Shown one piece after another: positions 22,501-35,758 of a DNA stretch of 64,000 nucleotides. Within the stretch, counting starts at the first letter, position 1, and each line of letters begins with the position of its first letter. The notes under the pieces were generated by a model. The model was not told the origin of the DNA and searched no databases. It worked only from the letters and a program-made list of their open reading frames with translations. The position numbers were made by a program, and so were the translations under genes. This DNA is from Niebla homalea (taxonomy: Eukaryota; Ascomycota; Lecanoromycetes; Lecanorales; Ramalinaceae), in contig JAHGAU010000008.1 in the NCBI GenBank assembly GCA_019925105.1, positions 744,001 through 808,000 on the forward strand, written 5' to 3'.

Positions 22501-25456
22501 TTTAATTACTTTTATTATTTAATTTAATTTAATTATAAATAATATTATAAACCTCGAAAAGTAATAATAAATATTAAGTATATATTAAGAATTACGGTAA
22601 TTAATTAATAATAATCCTATAAAATTTATTTTAAATAATTAAAACGGATAAATTATATATATAAATTAAAATAATTAATTTTAAGTAATAAAGCTATATT
22701 TTATATATTTTAAATATTTTTAAATATATATATTAACGTTTATAGACTTTATAAGTTAATAATAGTCTTTAAGTTAAATAAAAATATTAATATAATTTTA
22801 ATAACTTAATTTATTATATATTTTATTTAATATTAAAAGGACTTTTATTTATAATATATACGGATACATTTTTCCTTAATAATTAAATTAAAGTTAACCG
22901 TTTAATATTTAAAAATTAAGAAATTTTTATAACTTTTTTAAAGAAAATTTAATTTTTAATATTAAATAATTATAAATTTTATAGAATTAACTATATTAAT
23001 AATATACTTTTTCTTAATTATTAAGTATTAAATTTACTTTAATTCCGGGTACTTTATTTTTTATAATTATAATAAATATATTTATTTTTTAAAGTATCCC
23101 TTTATTAATAATTTCTTTACGTTTAAAGTTTAATATTTTTAAAAGAACGTTTAAAAGCCTTTTTTCCTATTTTTTATATTTAAGTAAAATTATTTAAATT
23201 TAAGCATTTATAAGTAATAATAATTAAAGTATTATTAAAATAATTTTCCGGAAAAAAAGTCCTTAATAATCCGTTTATAACTTTATTTTAATAATTAAAG
23301 ATATATATAATAATAATATTTAACCTTTTTATAATATCCGCTTAATAATTATAAATTCCTTCTTAAAGATTTAATTTAAAAAAATACGTTAATAATTTAT
23401 AATTTATATAAATAATTACGGATATATATAAATACTTTAATAAATAATTATACTTTAAATAGAATTTAACGATCGTATATAGTTTCCGTTTATATATAGA
23501 ATATTTCTTTTATAAAATATTAAATAAAAATAAATTAAATAAGATTAATACTTTAATTTTAATAATATTATTTATTTACGTAATTAATAAATTAATTATA
23601 AATATTAAAGTATCAATATAAAAATAAATTAACTTAAGTAAATTAATTTTATTTATATTAATTTTAATAATATAAAAAATCTTTAAAAGCTTAAAAAATA
23701 ATTATTTAGTATTTCCTTACTTTTAAGGTACCTTATTAATAAGTTTAATTAAAGGACGTATATACTTTATAAAATTCTTAACCTAATAATAAATTATAAT
23801 TATTATTCTTAAGAAGTTTTTAATGCTTTTTTAATTAATTAAAGTTAATTACTTAATAATCTTTTTAATTTATTCTTTAATAATATAAACTTTATTTTTT
23901 ATTTTATAAATTACTTTAAGTATTTTAATTTATAAAATAAATAATTAAAGCTTCTTAAATAATAATAATAAATATATTTATTTATAATAAGGAAAAAAAT
24001 AGTCCCGTAAGAAAATAAATTATTCCTTAAAATCCTTAAACCCGTTAAAGAAATTATTTATATAAAATATAAAAGGTAATAAATAATTTAAGCTTATTAA
24101 ATAAAATAAGGATAATTTTAATTTTAACGGTAAAATAAATCTAAAAGTATAATATATTAATTTAATTATTACAAAGTTTATTAATTATGAACCTTATTAT
24201 ATACGCGTAAGCTATAATTAATTAAACTTTAAAATTAAAAAAATAAAGAAATATTAATAATTTAAGTATAATAAAACTATTAAATATATATATTTTAAAT
24301 CGGTTAAAAATAAGTATTTATACTTTAAATTAAAGAAATAATTATAAATATTTAAGTATTTTTTAAAATAAGCTCCGGGAAGTAACTTATTAATCTTTAA
24401 GTAATTAATTATTATTCTTAATTTATCGTTTAATATTAAGTTCTTAACCTTATTAATTATTATAAACTTTAAATTTTATTAAAATAATTAACCGTTTATT
24501 ATTATAATTAATTTATAAATTTTTCTTAATATTTTATTTAAGGTTATTTTCTTTATTTATTATTTTATATATAAAGTTTAACGTTTTTAATTCTTAATAA
24601 TATATAATTTTATTTTAAGATTTATATAGATTTTATATATTATTAAATTTATATATAGAAAATCTATTAAATTTTCCTTATTTAAGTACTTATATTAATA
24701 AAATAACCGAAGGATACGGATCTGATCGGCTTTAATTAATATAAGTAATTTAAGTATTTTTTTAATTTTAATTCTTTAATTTACTTTTTAAGTTTAATAA
24801 AAAAATTATTTTATCCAATTATAAATAGTATATTTTATAAATAAAGAAAATATTTATTTTTTAATATTTTAAGAATACTTTAAATATTATATTTATAAAA
24901 AACGTTTTATTAATTAATTAATATAAATATAAATTTTAAGTTAAATCTTAATTTTATATATATATTTTTAAATAAAAACTTAACGTTCCGGATACTTTAA
25001 AATATAATAATAAGAATCCTAATAATAATATAGATTAATAAATTAATGATAATAAAAAATTAAGTATTCGGACTTTAATTAATTTTAAAATAAAATTAAT
25101 AAATTAAATTAAGAAAACCGAAATAAACCGATTTATTACTGAATATATTTAAATTAAAGGTAAAATTTTCTTGAACTTTAAGGATATTAATCGGATATTT
25201 AAAGGGCTTAAAAATACTTTGCTTTAATATTAATATCCTAATAATTTAAAGTTATATTAAGGACTTATTAAAAAAGTAGCTTTAAATTACTAATATTAAA
25301 AAGATTATTTAAGCTATTAAAATTTAATTCTAAATTAAAGGAATCCGTTTTATTATTTATTAATAATTTTTATTTTATAAATAATTTAAGATAAAGGATT
25401 AAATTATAGTCCTTATAGAATACTAATTTAGGTCCCGTTATATTTTAAGGTTTTTT
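19510..25456. mobile_element. Unidentified RIP-mutated repeat DNA, left part
   Basis: Almost no G or C, no intact frame, and no LTR ends recognised. I could not align it to a family by eye on either strand. It is probably an older transposable element, together with the segment right of the solo LTR (25800-28281) and perhaps 36110-36766. A 45-bp tandem duplication at 20007-20096 lies within it. Confidence 0.4.
20007..20096 (+). repeat. 45-bp tandem duplication in the island
   Basis: Two perfect adjacent copies of a 45-bp A/T unit (20007-20051 and 20052-20096). Their identity despite heavy mutation around them means the duplication happened after most of the RIP. Confidence 0.8.
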
Positions 25457-25461
25457 ATTTA

Positions 25462-25794
25462 TGTTAGACTGACTCCGCTGGCGGCACGCCGGCGGGACTA
25501 GTAAAGGTAGGTGTAGAAGACGTGACGTTACAGTCTAGATACTTGGGTACCACTTTAACAAGTAGATTGGTAATAAGACTAATTCTTAAGGAACTCAGAA
25601 AGAACTGGGGCATAGCTTTTACTTAAGGTAAAGGTGATGATTACCCCGCTTTACGCCTGTTGAGCTACGGCTTATGAATAACGCATACCAAGGCCGTTGC
25701 CAAGGCCCTTTGCCAAGGCCTAACGGCCTACCTTGGCGCAGCAGTATGGCGCACCACTGTGGCGCCGGCGCAGAGGTGGCGCTAGCTGCTAACA
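25462..25794 (-). mobile_element. Solo LTR of the Ty3/gypsy family, almost unmutated
   Basis: 333 bp with ends TGTTAG..CTAACA, flanked by a perfect 5-bp target duplication ATTTA (25457-25461 and 25795-25799). Reverse-complemented, it aligns along its length with the two mutated LTRs at 28287 and 35759. It keeps normal GC content, including GC-rich blocks (GGCGCCGGCGC, and repeated CCAAGGCC words). There is no internal element, so it is a solo LTR left by LTR-LTR recombination. Being clean inside mutated DNA, it arrived after the RIP wave, or escaped because it is shorter than the RIP length threshold. Confidence 0.93.
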
Positions 25795-25799
25795 ATTTA

Positions 25800-28281
25800 T
25801 TAAAGTATCCTTAATTATAATAAATAACTTTTAAATCGAAATATAAGTATTTATATCCTATAGTTACGGTAATCTAAGTAAAAAACTTAATTAACTTATT
25901 TAACTTACTTTATTAATAATTATAACTTCTAATATAATTAAGTAATAAATATTCTTAATAATATTTTTAATAATAATATCTAAAAAAACCTAGAAATAAA
26001 GTATATAATTACGGTAATTAATGGTTTATATAAATAAGTTTTTAAAATTAATCTTTATTAAAGAATATAATTTAAGGGATAGTTTTTAAGTTAATTCTTT
26101 AAATATAATATTTAACTTAAAACTTTAATCTTTTTAAATAATTACTTTATTTAAAATATATTTCTTCTTTAAAATATTAATAATATATTATATATAAAAT
26201 GCTTTTTTATTCTTTATTATAATTTAAAGAAACTTTATATAAAAGTTATTTAATATTCCGGTAATTATAAAGTTAATTTAAATATTTTAAGGGATAAAAA
26301 GAGTTAAAATAAAATTATAAAGTAACGATTTAATATTTAATATAGTAATTAAATTAAATTAATATCCTTTTAAATATTAATAAAATAATACGGGGAAATT
26401 AAGATTCTAACCTATAATAAAAATTATAATTAATAAAATAATATTCTTAGCTTTACTTTTTACTTTAAAGTTTTCTTTATTACCCATATAAATAACCGTT
26501 TTATCTCTTATAATATTACGGGTAATTAGTGAAAAAAATTTATTTACGTAAGGTTCTTAATATTAAACGATAATAACTTTCGAATAAAGATAAATAATTT
26601 ATATTTTCTTATTTTTTTATTAAATATCTTAATTAAAAATTAAAGCTTAATCTTTTTATTATATTTTTTCTAGTTTTTTCTTTTAAATTTATTATTTTTT
26701 ATTTCGTTTTTAAACTTATAAAATATTAAAAACTTTAAGTCTTAACGGACTTATTTATTAAGCGTAAATCCCTTCCTTAATTTTATTTTAATATAATTTA
26801 CTTAAAGTCTGTTTTTTTCTTTAATTAATTTTATAAATTACTTAATTTACTTAAACTTTATATAATATTATTAATAATAAATAACTTTAAGGCGTAAATA
26901 ATAATTAAAGTAATTTATTTATAAGATGAATTTTTATTTAAGGTATCGTTATAAAGTTTAAACTCCGAAATATTAAAGGAAATAATATTTATTTATAATA
27001 TATTTTTAAATATAATAAATTTTAAGTAAGCCCGTTTTTATTATAATAATTTTTTACCTCCATATTTATTAAAATTATAACTATATTTTCCGTATTAAAT
27101 ATATAATAGATTATTATTTATAATTAACTACTTTATTAAATTATTTATAAACTAGTTCATTAATATAGTCCTCTGCGGTAATTCTTTAAGTAAAGCTTAA
27201 AGCTTAAATAAAAACTTCCTGAAATTACTTTAATTTAAATTAAGTAATAAGGATTATTTTATAAACGGAAGATAATTTTACTTATAATTATTTATTTAAA
27301 AAGGAGTTAATTCTTATGGGTCTTTATGAATCTTAAACTTAATAATAATAATCGTTTTTATAAACTATATAATAAATACTTTAAACTTCTTTAATTATAT
27401 AATAAATACTTTAAACTTCTTTAATTAATAAGTTAAAGCGTAATATAAAATAAGTATTATTTTTATTTATTATAATATATAATTATTATATATATAATTC
27501 TTTAGGAATTTTAATTTATTAATTTAACGTTCTTCTATAAGAAGTCTTTTAACTTTTATTTTTATCCGATATACTTCCTTTATTAAAGTATAAATTAACT
27601 TAAAAAACCGATTTAAAGATATTATTCCTTAAGTTACTTTTTTCCGGATTATAAGATTTAATAATCTTTTAATAAAGGCTTAAAGTATTAAATTAAAGAA
27701 GATTAATTTTAAAGTGTTTAATCCGCTTAATATTAAAGTTACTTTTAATATTAACTTATTTTTAGCCCTTATACGTTATATAAGTCTTAAGGTACGTTTA
27801 TAATAAACCGATAATAGTTCTCCTTAATTCTATTTTAATTCTATAACTTAAATATTAATAAAGATAATAGTTATTTTAATAATATATAAAAAGAATTTTT
27901 TATAAAATTATAACCTTAACTAGGTAATAGTATTTTAAGTAAAGCTTAATTCTAAGAATAAGCGGATTGCTTCTAAATGGGATTCTGCTTATTTAACTAT
28001 ATCATTTATAAGGATTATATTTAATATTTTAATATAAATAATTAAATCGATAATTCCTGAATCGTTTTTATAACCGCTTATTTCGTAATTAAATTTCCTT
28101 AATTATCGATCCGCTTAAACTGTTTTCCCTGAACCAGAGAATATACCGTAGAATACGAAGGTTAAACCCTTTAATTATTATATTATTTTATTTAAAATAA
28201 AGGCCGATAGTTTAAAGTCTGGTATTTTAGGTATAAAGACGGGGCTTAATAATTTAATCGAAGTATAAAACGTCGAAGTAA
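25800..28281. mobile_element. Unidentified RIP-mutated repeat DNA, middle part
   Basis: Continues the older element interrupted by the solo LTR. Mutation is lighter from about 27950 to 28281, where CG and GC words survive. A 30-bp tandem duplication lies at 27366-27425. Minus-strand translation of the lighter part gives broken peptide-like runs (for example an SGSGKTV-like word), but I could not assign a family. Confidence 0.35.
27366..27425 (+). repeat. 30-bp tandem duplication in the island
   Basis: Two perfect adjacent copies of a 30-bp A/T unit (27366-27395, 27396-27425). Perfect identity implies duplication after most of the RIP mutation. Confidence 0.75.
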
Positions 28282-28286
28282 GGGAC

Positions 28287-28632
28287 TGTTAGCAGCTAGC
28301 GCCATCTCTGCGCCGGCGCCATAGTGGTACGCTATACTGCTGCGCTAAGGTAGGCCGTTAAGCCTTAGTAAAGGGCCTTGGTAAAAGGCCTTAATAACGG
28401 CCTTAATATATGTTATTTATAAGCTATAGCTTAATAGGCGTAAAGCGGGATAATTATTACCTTTATTTTAAGTAAAGGCTATATTTTAATTCTTTCTAAG
28501 TTCTTTAAGAATTAATCTTATTATTAATTTACTTATTAAATTAATACTTAAGTATCTAGACCGTAACGTTACGTTTTCTATATTTACCTTTATTAATCCC
28601 GTTAACGTATTATTAATAAAGTTAATTTAATA
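28287..28632 (+). repeat. 5' LTR, RIP-mutated
   Basis: Starts TGTTAGCAGC like the clean solo LTR read on its minus strand, and ends TTTAATA, the mutated form of CTAACA. The first ~80 bp still hold GC-rich words; the 3' end is fully converted to A/T. The start is exact from the TSD; the end is placed by alignment. Confidence 0.88.
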
Positions 28633-31600
28633 TTTTAATTCTTCTTCCTTATTAAGGAAAAAACCCGACGTTACCGTTATAATAAATACTTAATTAACTT
28701 AATAAACCTTAAAATAAAAAAATGATATTTATTTTTTAATTAAGAATCCCTTTATTATAATTAAGTAAATTAAAGTAATAAAGTATTATTATAATATTAT
28801 AATTTAATAAACTTAACTTCTAGAACTATAATTTAAAGTTAATTAACTTAAAGTTAAAAATTATATTTATTAAGAATATATATTTAATTACGTTAATACG
28901 TAATATAAAAGTTTATATTCCGGGATTCTTTTCCGCGCTGACTTTATAATTAAGCTTTATATTAATAATATACCGTTAACGGCTTTTATTTTATTTTATA
29001 AGGGTAAATTTTTTCATTTAGAAAAACTTAAATTATATTAAAATAAGTTTAAAGGTAAATATTAAACGTAATTTATTAACTTAAAGAGATAATTTATACT
29101 TTATCTTAAGTATTTCTTTATTAAAAGAAAAAAGATAATTTTTTATTTAAGGTTTATTTTTTATAAAATCCTTAACTTACCGGACGAGGAAATTAATAAA
29201 ATAAATTATTAAGAACTTAAAAATAAATTCTTAAATTTAATAATTAATTTAAAAAACCGCCGGTTTATTTATTATAAATAATTTAAGGATATTAAGTAAC
29301 GTTTTAATTAAAAAATAACGTAATTCTATAATACTTTAAAGATTATAAAAAAAGATTTATTATTATTATTAAATAAATTTTATATTAATATATTTTTTAT
29401 AAAGCTTTTATTAAAGTTTAAAATTAAAATCCTTATAATTAATAAAATATTAAGAACCCGGAATAATATTATAACGGTAACAATTATATAAGAAAATAAT
29501 TTAAAGCGTATTATTAATAATAATTAAAAAGTTAATAAAAGTAAATCCCTTAAAAATAAGGTATTTAAATTTAATTTTAATAGCTTAAAACTGGTATATA
29601 CTTTTATTAAAATTAATTTTTACGGTTAAAAGCATAAAATTATATTTAAAAACTTTAATACCGCCCTTAAAGTAAATAAAAACGTTAAATATTATATATA
29701 TTATAGAAAGGGCTATTATATATCCGATTACCTTATTATTTTATAAAATAAAATCTTAATAATAAGCGTAAAATCTTATAAAAAAAATAACGTATTAAAA
29801 AATAATAAAGTTCCGGTAGTATTTTAAAGTTAAAATTAATAAAGAAATAATTAAAAATATATTTAACTTTTATTATTAAGGGCTAAATAAGTTTTTAGGA
29901 TAATCCTTAATTATTAAATATATTAATTAATATTAAAGCTTAAATAAATTTAATTTCATAAGTATATACGGTTTAATAAGACTTATAATTAACCCCCGCC
30001 GTCTTACCGTAAGCGGCTTTTTTTAATAATAAGTAGATCTTTTATTATAACGTTTATTAATTATAATATTATTTAATTAATAATTAAAAATAAAAAAAGT
30101 AATATAAAATATTCTTTTACGCTATTAATTAAAAAGGTTTAAACGTAATCCTTAATTTATTAATTTTACGTATTTTATAAATAACGATTAATCCGGCGGT
30201 AAATAAATAACGTTTTAAGGTTAATTTTTATAAGTTATAAATTAATAATATTTATAACTTTAATTAAAGTTTAATAGAGATTAATAAAGTCTTTATAATC
30301 GTTTACGTTAATATAATAACGGAGTACTTAAAAATATTATAAATCCCTTAAAGTAATTTAATATATATAAATATTATAAAAGACTTTATTAACCGGAGCG
30401 TCCTGAAGGAATTAAATAAATATATAAATATTTTTTTTAATAATATAATTAATATTTTATTTAAATTAAAATAAAGGGATTACGTTATTAACTTAAATGG
30501 TAAAAAATTATTATATAATTTTTTATATAACCTATCTCGGATAGAATTAACGGAGCTCCGGCGGTATCTTAAGGATATTATAACCCGGGGTTAAATTTAT
30601 TACTTAATGTTATTTATAGGCGTTCCGATTTTTTTTATATTTAAGAAGGATAATAACCTTTATTTCTATATTAATTACTATAAATTAAATACGGTTATAG
30701 TTAAAAATCGATACTTATTATCCTTAATTATTAAGACTTTCGACCGGTTAAATAATTTTAAATAATTTATTAAATTGGACCTTAAGGATACTTATTATTA
30801 ATTATGGATTAAATCCGGCAACGAATAAAAGACGATATTCCGTATACGTTATAATTATTTTAAGTATTTTATTATATTATCTAAGTTAATTAACGCTTTA
30901 ACGATTTTTTAAGTTTATATTAACCGTATTTTTATTAATTTTATTAATATAATTTATATAATTTATTTAAACGATATTTTAATATTTAATAAGAATCCGG
31001 CGGATTATTAACGTTATATTTAATAAATTTTTAAGTAACTTTATTAATTCTAGCTTTATATTAACCTTAAGAAATATTAATTTAATATTACTTAAGTAAA
31101 ATTCTTAAAATTTATCGTTTTTATTAAAAGGATTTAAATAAATTAAGAATATATTTAAATTATTAAAGATTAATTTACTTTGAAAACTTACCGGGAAGTA
31201 TAGGTTTTTTTAAGCTTTATAAATTTTTATTATTGTTTTATTTATAAATATTTAAAAATAATTAAGTTTTTAATTAATTTACTTAAGGGCAATAAAAAAA
31301 AGAAAAAGGTTAACCCGTTAAAGTGGAATAATACGGTAGATATAGCGTTCCGCCGGCTTTATAAGATATTTACTAATACGTTATTATTCCGTTATTTTAA
31401 TTTAAAATAAAAAGTATAAATAAAGACCGATATATTTAACTTTATTATCGTAAATATCTTATTTTAATAGTTTAAGGAAAATTATTAACGCTTAATTATA
31501 TATTAATTTAAAAAAATAACCCTTATTAAATAGAATTATAAAACGTATAATTAAGAGCTTTTCGTTATTATTATAGCGTTTAAGTAATAATAATATTATT

Positions 31601-32282
31601 TAAAAAAGAACCTTAAAATTATTTAAATATAAATAAATTATAATAACCTTTAAGGATTTATAAAACAGCCGGCGTTAAACCTACGTTAAATTAAGTAGGC
31701 CTTAAAACTTATTAATTAAAACTTTAAAATATTTTATCGTTAAAATAAAATAAACCCTATTAATCCTTTATTAAAACGTTTAAATTATAAAGGAGTTTTA
31801 CCTTTTAATATTATTTTATTATTTACCTTATAGAATAAGCTTATACTTTAATCCGATAAATTAACGGAGTATTAACGGACGGTAATTATTAATTATTAAT
31901 TATTATTCGCTTTAAAAAATATTTAAGTTATTATTCTATAAAAAAAGATTTAATAATTACTTAAAAAGTTTTATAAAGAATCTAGGCCGATTAAGTTGCT
32001 TATTAAGGATCTATAGGTTAACGATACGTTTATATATAAGATTAAGGATAATAACGTAACGTTAACGTATTCTTATTAAGGTCGTAATAATACTTAAAAA
32101 CTTAATCTTAATAACCTTATAATTTATAAAGGCCGTATATACGTCCCCCGGGATAAAGCGGTTAAAAAAAAGCTAATTAATAAGTATTATAATAACCCAT
32201 TAATAGGCCACTTTAAAGCCGAAAAGACTTATAAGCTTTTAACCCGTAAATATTATTAAGACGGCTTAAAGGCTTAAGTTAA

Positions 32283-32438
32283 TGTTGGTGTATGGACCAA
32301 AAAGTGTGATAATGTATGAATGATGATTCTACCTGAATGCAGATGGGATCCTAAGGATCATCTGTCCTCTACGTACAAAGAGTGTCCTACACCTATGAAT
32401 GCTCCCTGGTATCCCCCATGCTATGTATGCACATAACA
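32283..32438 (+). mobile_element. 156-bp unmutated TGTT..AACA insertion (solo LTR or MITE)
   Basis: Normal-GC sequence embedded in the mutated integrase region. Ends are TGTTGG..TAACA (4-bp inverted TGTT/AACA), with a perfect 5-bp target duplication GTTAA at 32278-32282 and 32439-32443. TG..CA ends plus a 5-bp duplication are typical of an LTR, so a solo LTR of a very small element (TRIM-like) is the best guess; a MITE is the alternative. An imperfect hairpin lies at about 32340-32363 (AGATGGGATCC/AAGGATCATCT). It has no RIP signature and no coding frame, so it inserted after RIP or was too short or unique to be hit. Confidence 0.88.
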
Positions 32439-35400
32439 GTTAATAATTATATTAAAACGTATAATACTTATTAAAGAATTAAAGTATTACGTTATTGCCT
32501 TTATGGTAAACTTATTTTACTCCCTTAACCGGTTATACCTTAAAAAGAATTTAAGATAGATTTTATTATTAACTTGCCCATAAGCAAAATTAAGGGTAAT
32601 ATTTATAATTCGATTTTAATAATCGTAAATAAATATATAAAGATATATAGATATTTCCCCGTTATAAAATAAATTAATATTATTATATTAATAAACCTTT
32701 TTTTTAAAGAAATCATATTATATTATAATACATTAATTAAAATCGTAATTAATTAAAGGTCTTTATTTATTAATAAATTCTAAGGTTTAATATATTATTA
32801 CACGAAGATAAAGCGTAAATTAAATATTATTTTTATTTATAAATGGATAATTAAATAAAACGTTAAAATTAAAGCTTTAAATAATATTTAAAAATCTTTA
32901 TTAACTCTAAGTAAGTGAATTAAATAGGGTTATTTCCCTTAATTAAATTTACTTATATAAACTCGGAATACTTAATTTTAGGCTATAGCCTTTTTATAGC
33001 GATATATAGTTATAATCTAGATATTTATTTTAAACTTAAGGATAAACTTATAAAGGAAAAGATATTTATAATAAAAAATAAAGTTAAAATATTATATAAA
33101 ATATAATTAATATTAGCGGATTAATAATATTATATTATTAAATTAACTTAAAAAACATATAATAAGAAATATAAGTTAAAGTTATATAACGTTAACGATT
33201 TAATAATATTAAATATTAAAAACCTTAAATTAAAATAATTAAATAAAAAGCTTACGTTCCGATTTATAAGACCCTTTAAAATTAATAATAAAATTGGGAC
33301 GTAAACGTACCGTTTATTCCTCTTTATTATTTATTGAATTTACCTTATTATTTATATTTCTTTTTTAAAGTTTTATTATACTTATACTAATAATTAAACG
33401 GCGGAGGCTATAATATAAGTATTTAAATTAATTAATAATAAAAAGGAATAAATAATTAAAGAAATTATTAATAAGGTTAAGAGTAAAAAAGGCGTTTAAT
33501 ATTAGGTTAAATAAATTAATTAAGGCCTTAAATATAACCAATAAATACCAGAAGTAAACTTAAAGTACTCTTAAAAATTACGGGAATAATATAATAAAAT
33601 AATACGGAGTAAAAGGAGACGTAAATAAGGTTATAACGCCGTAATAACGGAGGTTATATATATGGTTAATAACTATATATATAATTAATATTATAATTAT
33701 TTAGCCTTTATATATTATCCTTTTATAAGATTACTGGAATTTAAACTTTAATTAATAATTTTACTTATTGCGGGTACTATATATACGGATAAGCCGGCGT
33801 TACGGAAGTAATTATCTTTATTATAATATTATAATTAATAAAAATAACTTTAATAATAGCCGTAATAATACCGGAAAAAGTGAAAAAGCGTAAACGTTAA
33901 ATTATAAACGTTTAACCTATTATTAAATAAATAAATTTAAAAAGGGGAAGTTATTAAGGGTAATAAAAGGTTAATAAGTATATTTACTGGGTTTATATTA
34001 ACGTACCGGTAACTTTAATAGTATTATTTACCTTATTGCTTTTTAATAATATATAAATTATAAGCGCTTAATATTTAATATTATTAATTTTAATATTTAA
34101 TATTAAACTTTAATAATATTAATATATAAAAATAAAAGAATAATTTATAGTTTTACGTTAATACAGGTTTTTTCCCTTTATGAATAGGTTAATAAGGTTA
34201 AGGATAAGTATAAGGGTATCGTATTTTCCTTATCCTTTTTCTCCTTTTTCTTTCCGTTTTCCTTTTTATTTTAATTAAAAGTTTTTCTTTAACGTTATTT
34301 ACCGGAAAAACTCCTTAATTCGATTCCGGGATATTATTCTTAAAAGTTAAGGCCAATTTCCTTAACGGCGTTATTAAGGAGGGTATAATTTTTTCTTCTT
34401 TTTTTTTAAATAAGTTAAAGCTTAAATTACGTATATTTAAAAGCTTAAAATTAAACTTTTTTATTACCGGTAAAGTATTAAAACTTAAAAATAAATCTTC
34501 CGACGGATCGATTAACAATAAAAAGCCCGGACCCTTTATAATAATTCGATTTAACTATTAAACGTTAATATTATTATACCGTAAATAGATTAAATATATT
34601 TATTTATTCTTTAAGGAAATAGACTTTTTTTTCCGCCGTTATTACGTATATAATAAATGTATCTCTCTTTATTTAAAGAACCGAAGCTTTCTTTTTAACT
34701 TTTATAATAATTTAACGGAACGTATATTCTATACGGTTAACCGTTATTAATATTTAACTAATATTTAACCGGAAAGCCTTTAAATCCCGAAGGATTTTTT
34801 TACGTTTCCGTACGTATTAAACGAACGCCCCGATAAATAACGAACCGGTACGGTATTATTTATATAATTACTAAATTATTTAAGGTTAAAGTTAATCCGG
34901 GAATTATATATATATTAAAATAATAACGCTATAACGGTATTAAGGATATTTACGGGGATATAACGGCTTAAATATTATTTTTTACGATATTTACGGTAGG
35001 GTATAAAGCTCCGTTAATATAAAAACTTATCCTATAAAAAGTAAATTAAATAAAATATTATTATATATATTATTAATATTATATTTATATTTACGTTAAT
35101 AATACGTTATTATACGTATGTTATATTATTTAAAGATTAAAATAAACTTATATATCTTATTAATAAATAAAAATAAGCAGATTATTAACGTAAATAAAAC
35201 GTTTATATAACGTTAATATTACTTATTATAATAATAATATAAATAATAAGGATATATAATTATATACGTATTAACTTATAGATACTTATATAAACTTTTA
35301 ATATATTATACTTATAAGAATAATTAAGATTATTAAGGAAAAAAAAGAAGAAGTTTAAAATAAAATAAAGGCCTTATTATAATTACGCATTATTTTTACG

Positions 35401-35758
35401 ATAATATATATTTTTATTATAATATAATAAATTAATAATAAAGCTTTAAATAATTATTAATTAATACTATAAAAACTCTTTTCTTACTTACCTTTTCTTA
35501 TTAAGTTTTATAAAGGGGTTTTTAATAAACTTTATAAGTCGTATTAATTATTTACCAGCGTAAGGTACCTTTATTATATTATTATTAAATAGATATTATT
35601 ATACTTATATATTTATTTAAGGACTCTTTTCCCTTTATTTTTTTCTTATTGGATTTAATAATAAATTTTTAATAAGTTTTATATTTAACCGGCTTTACGT
35701 TAACTTTTAAATATATCTCTATATACTTTAAAGATTAACGTATAAAGGGGGAAATAAT

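Noticed and set aside
34315..34518. 67-codon minus-strand frame inside the island
   Set aside because: Composition is A/T-driven (Lys, Asn, Leu, Phe). It lies antisense in a dead retrotransposon with no start context or family features.
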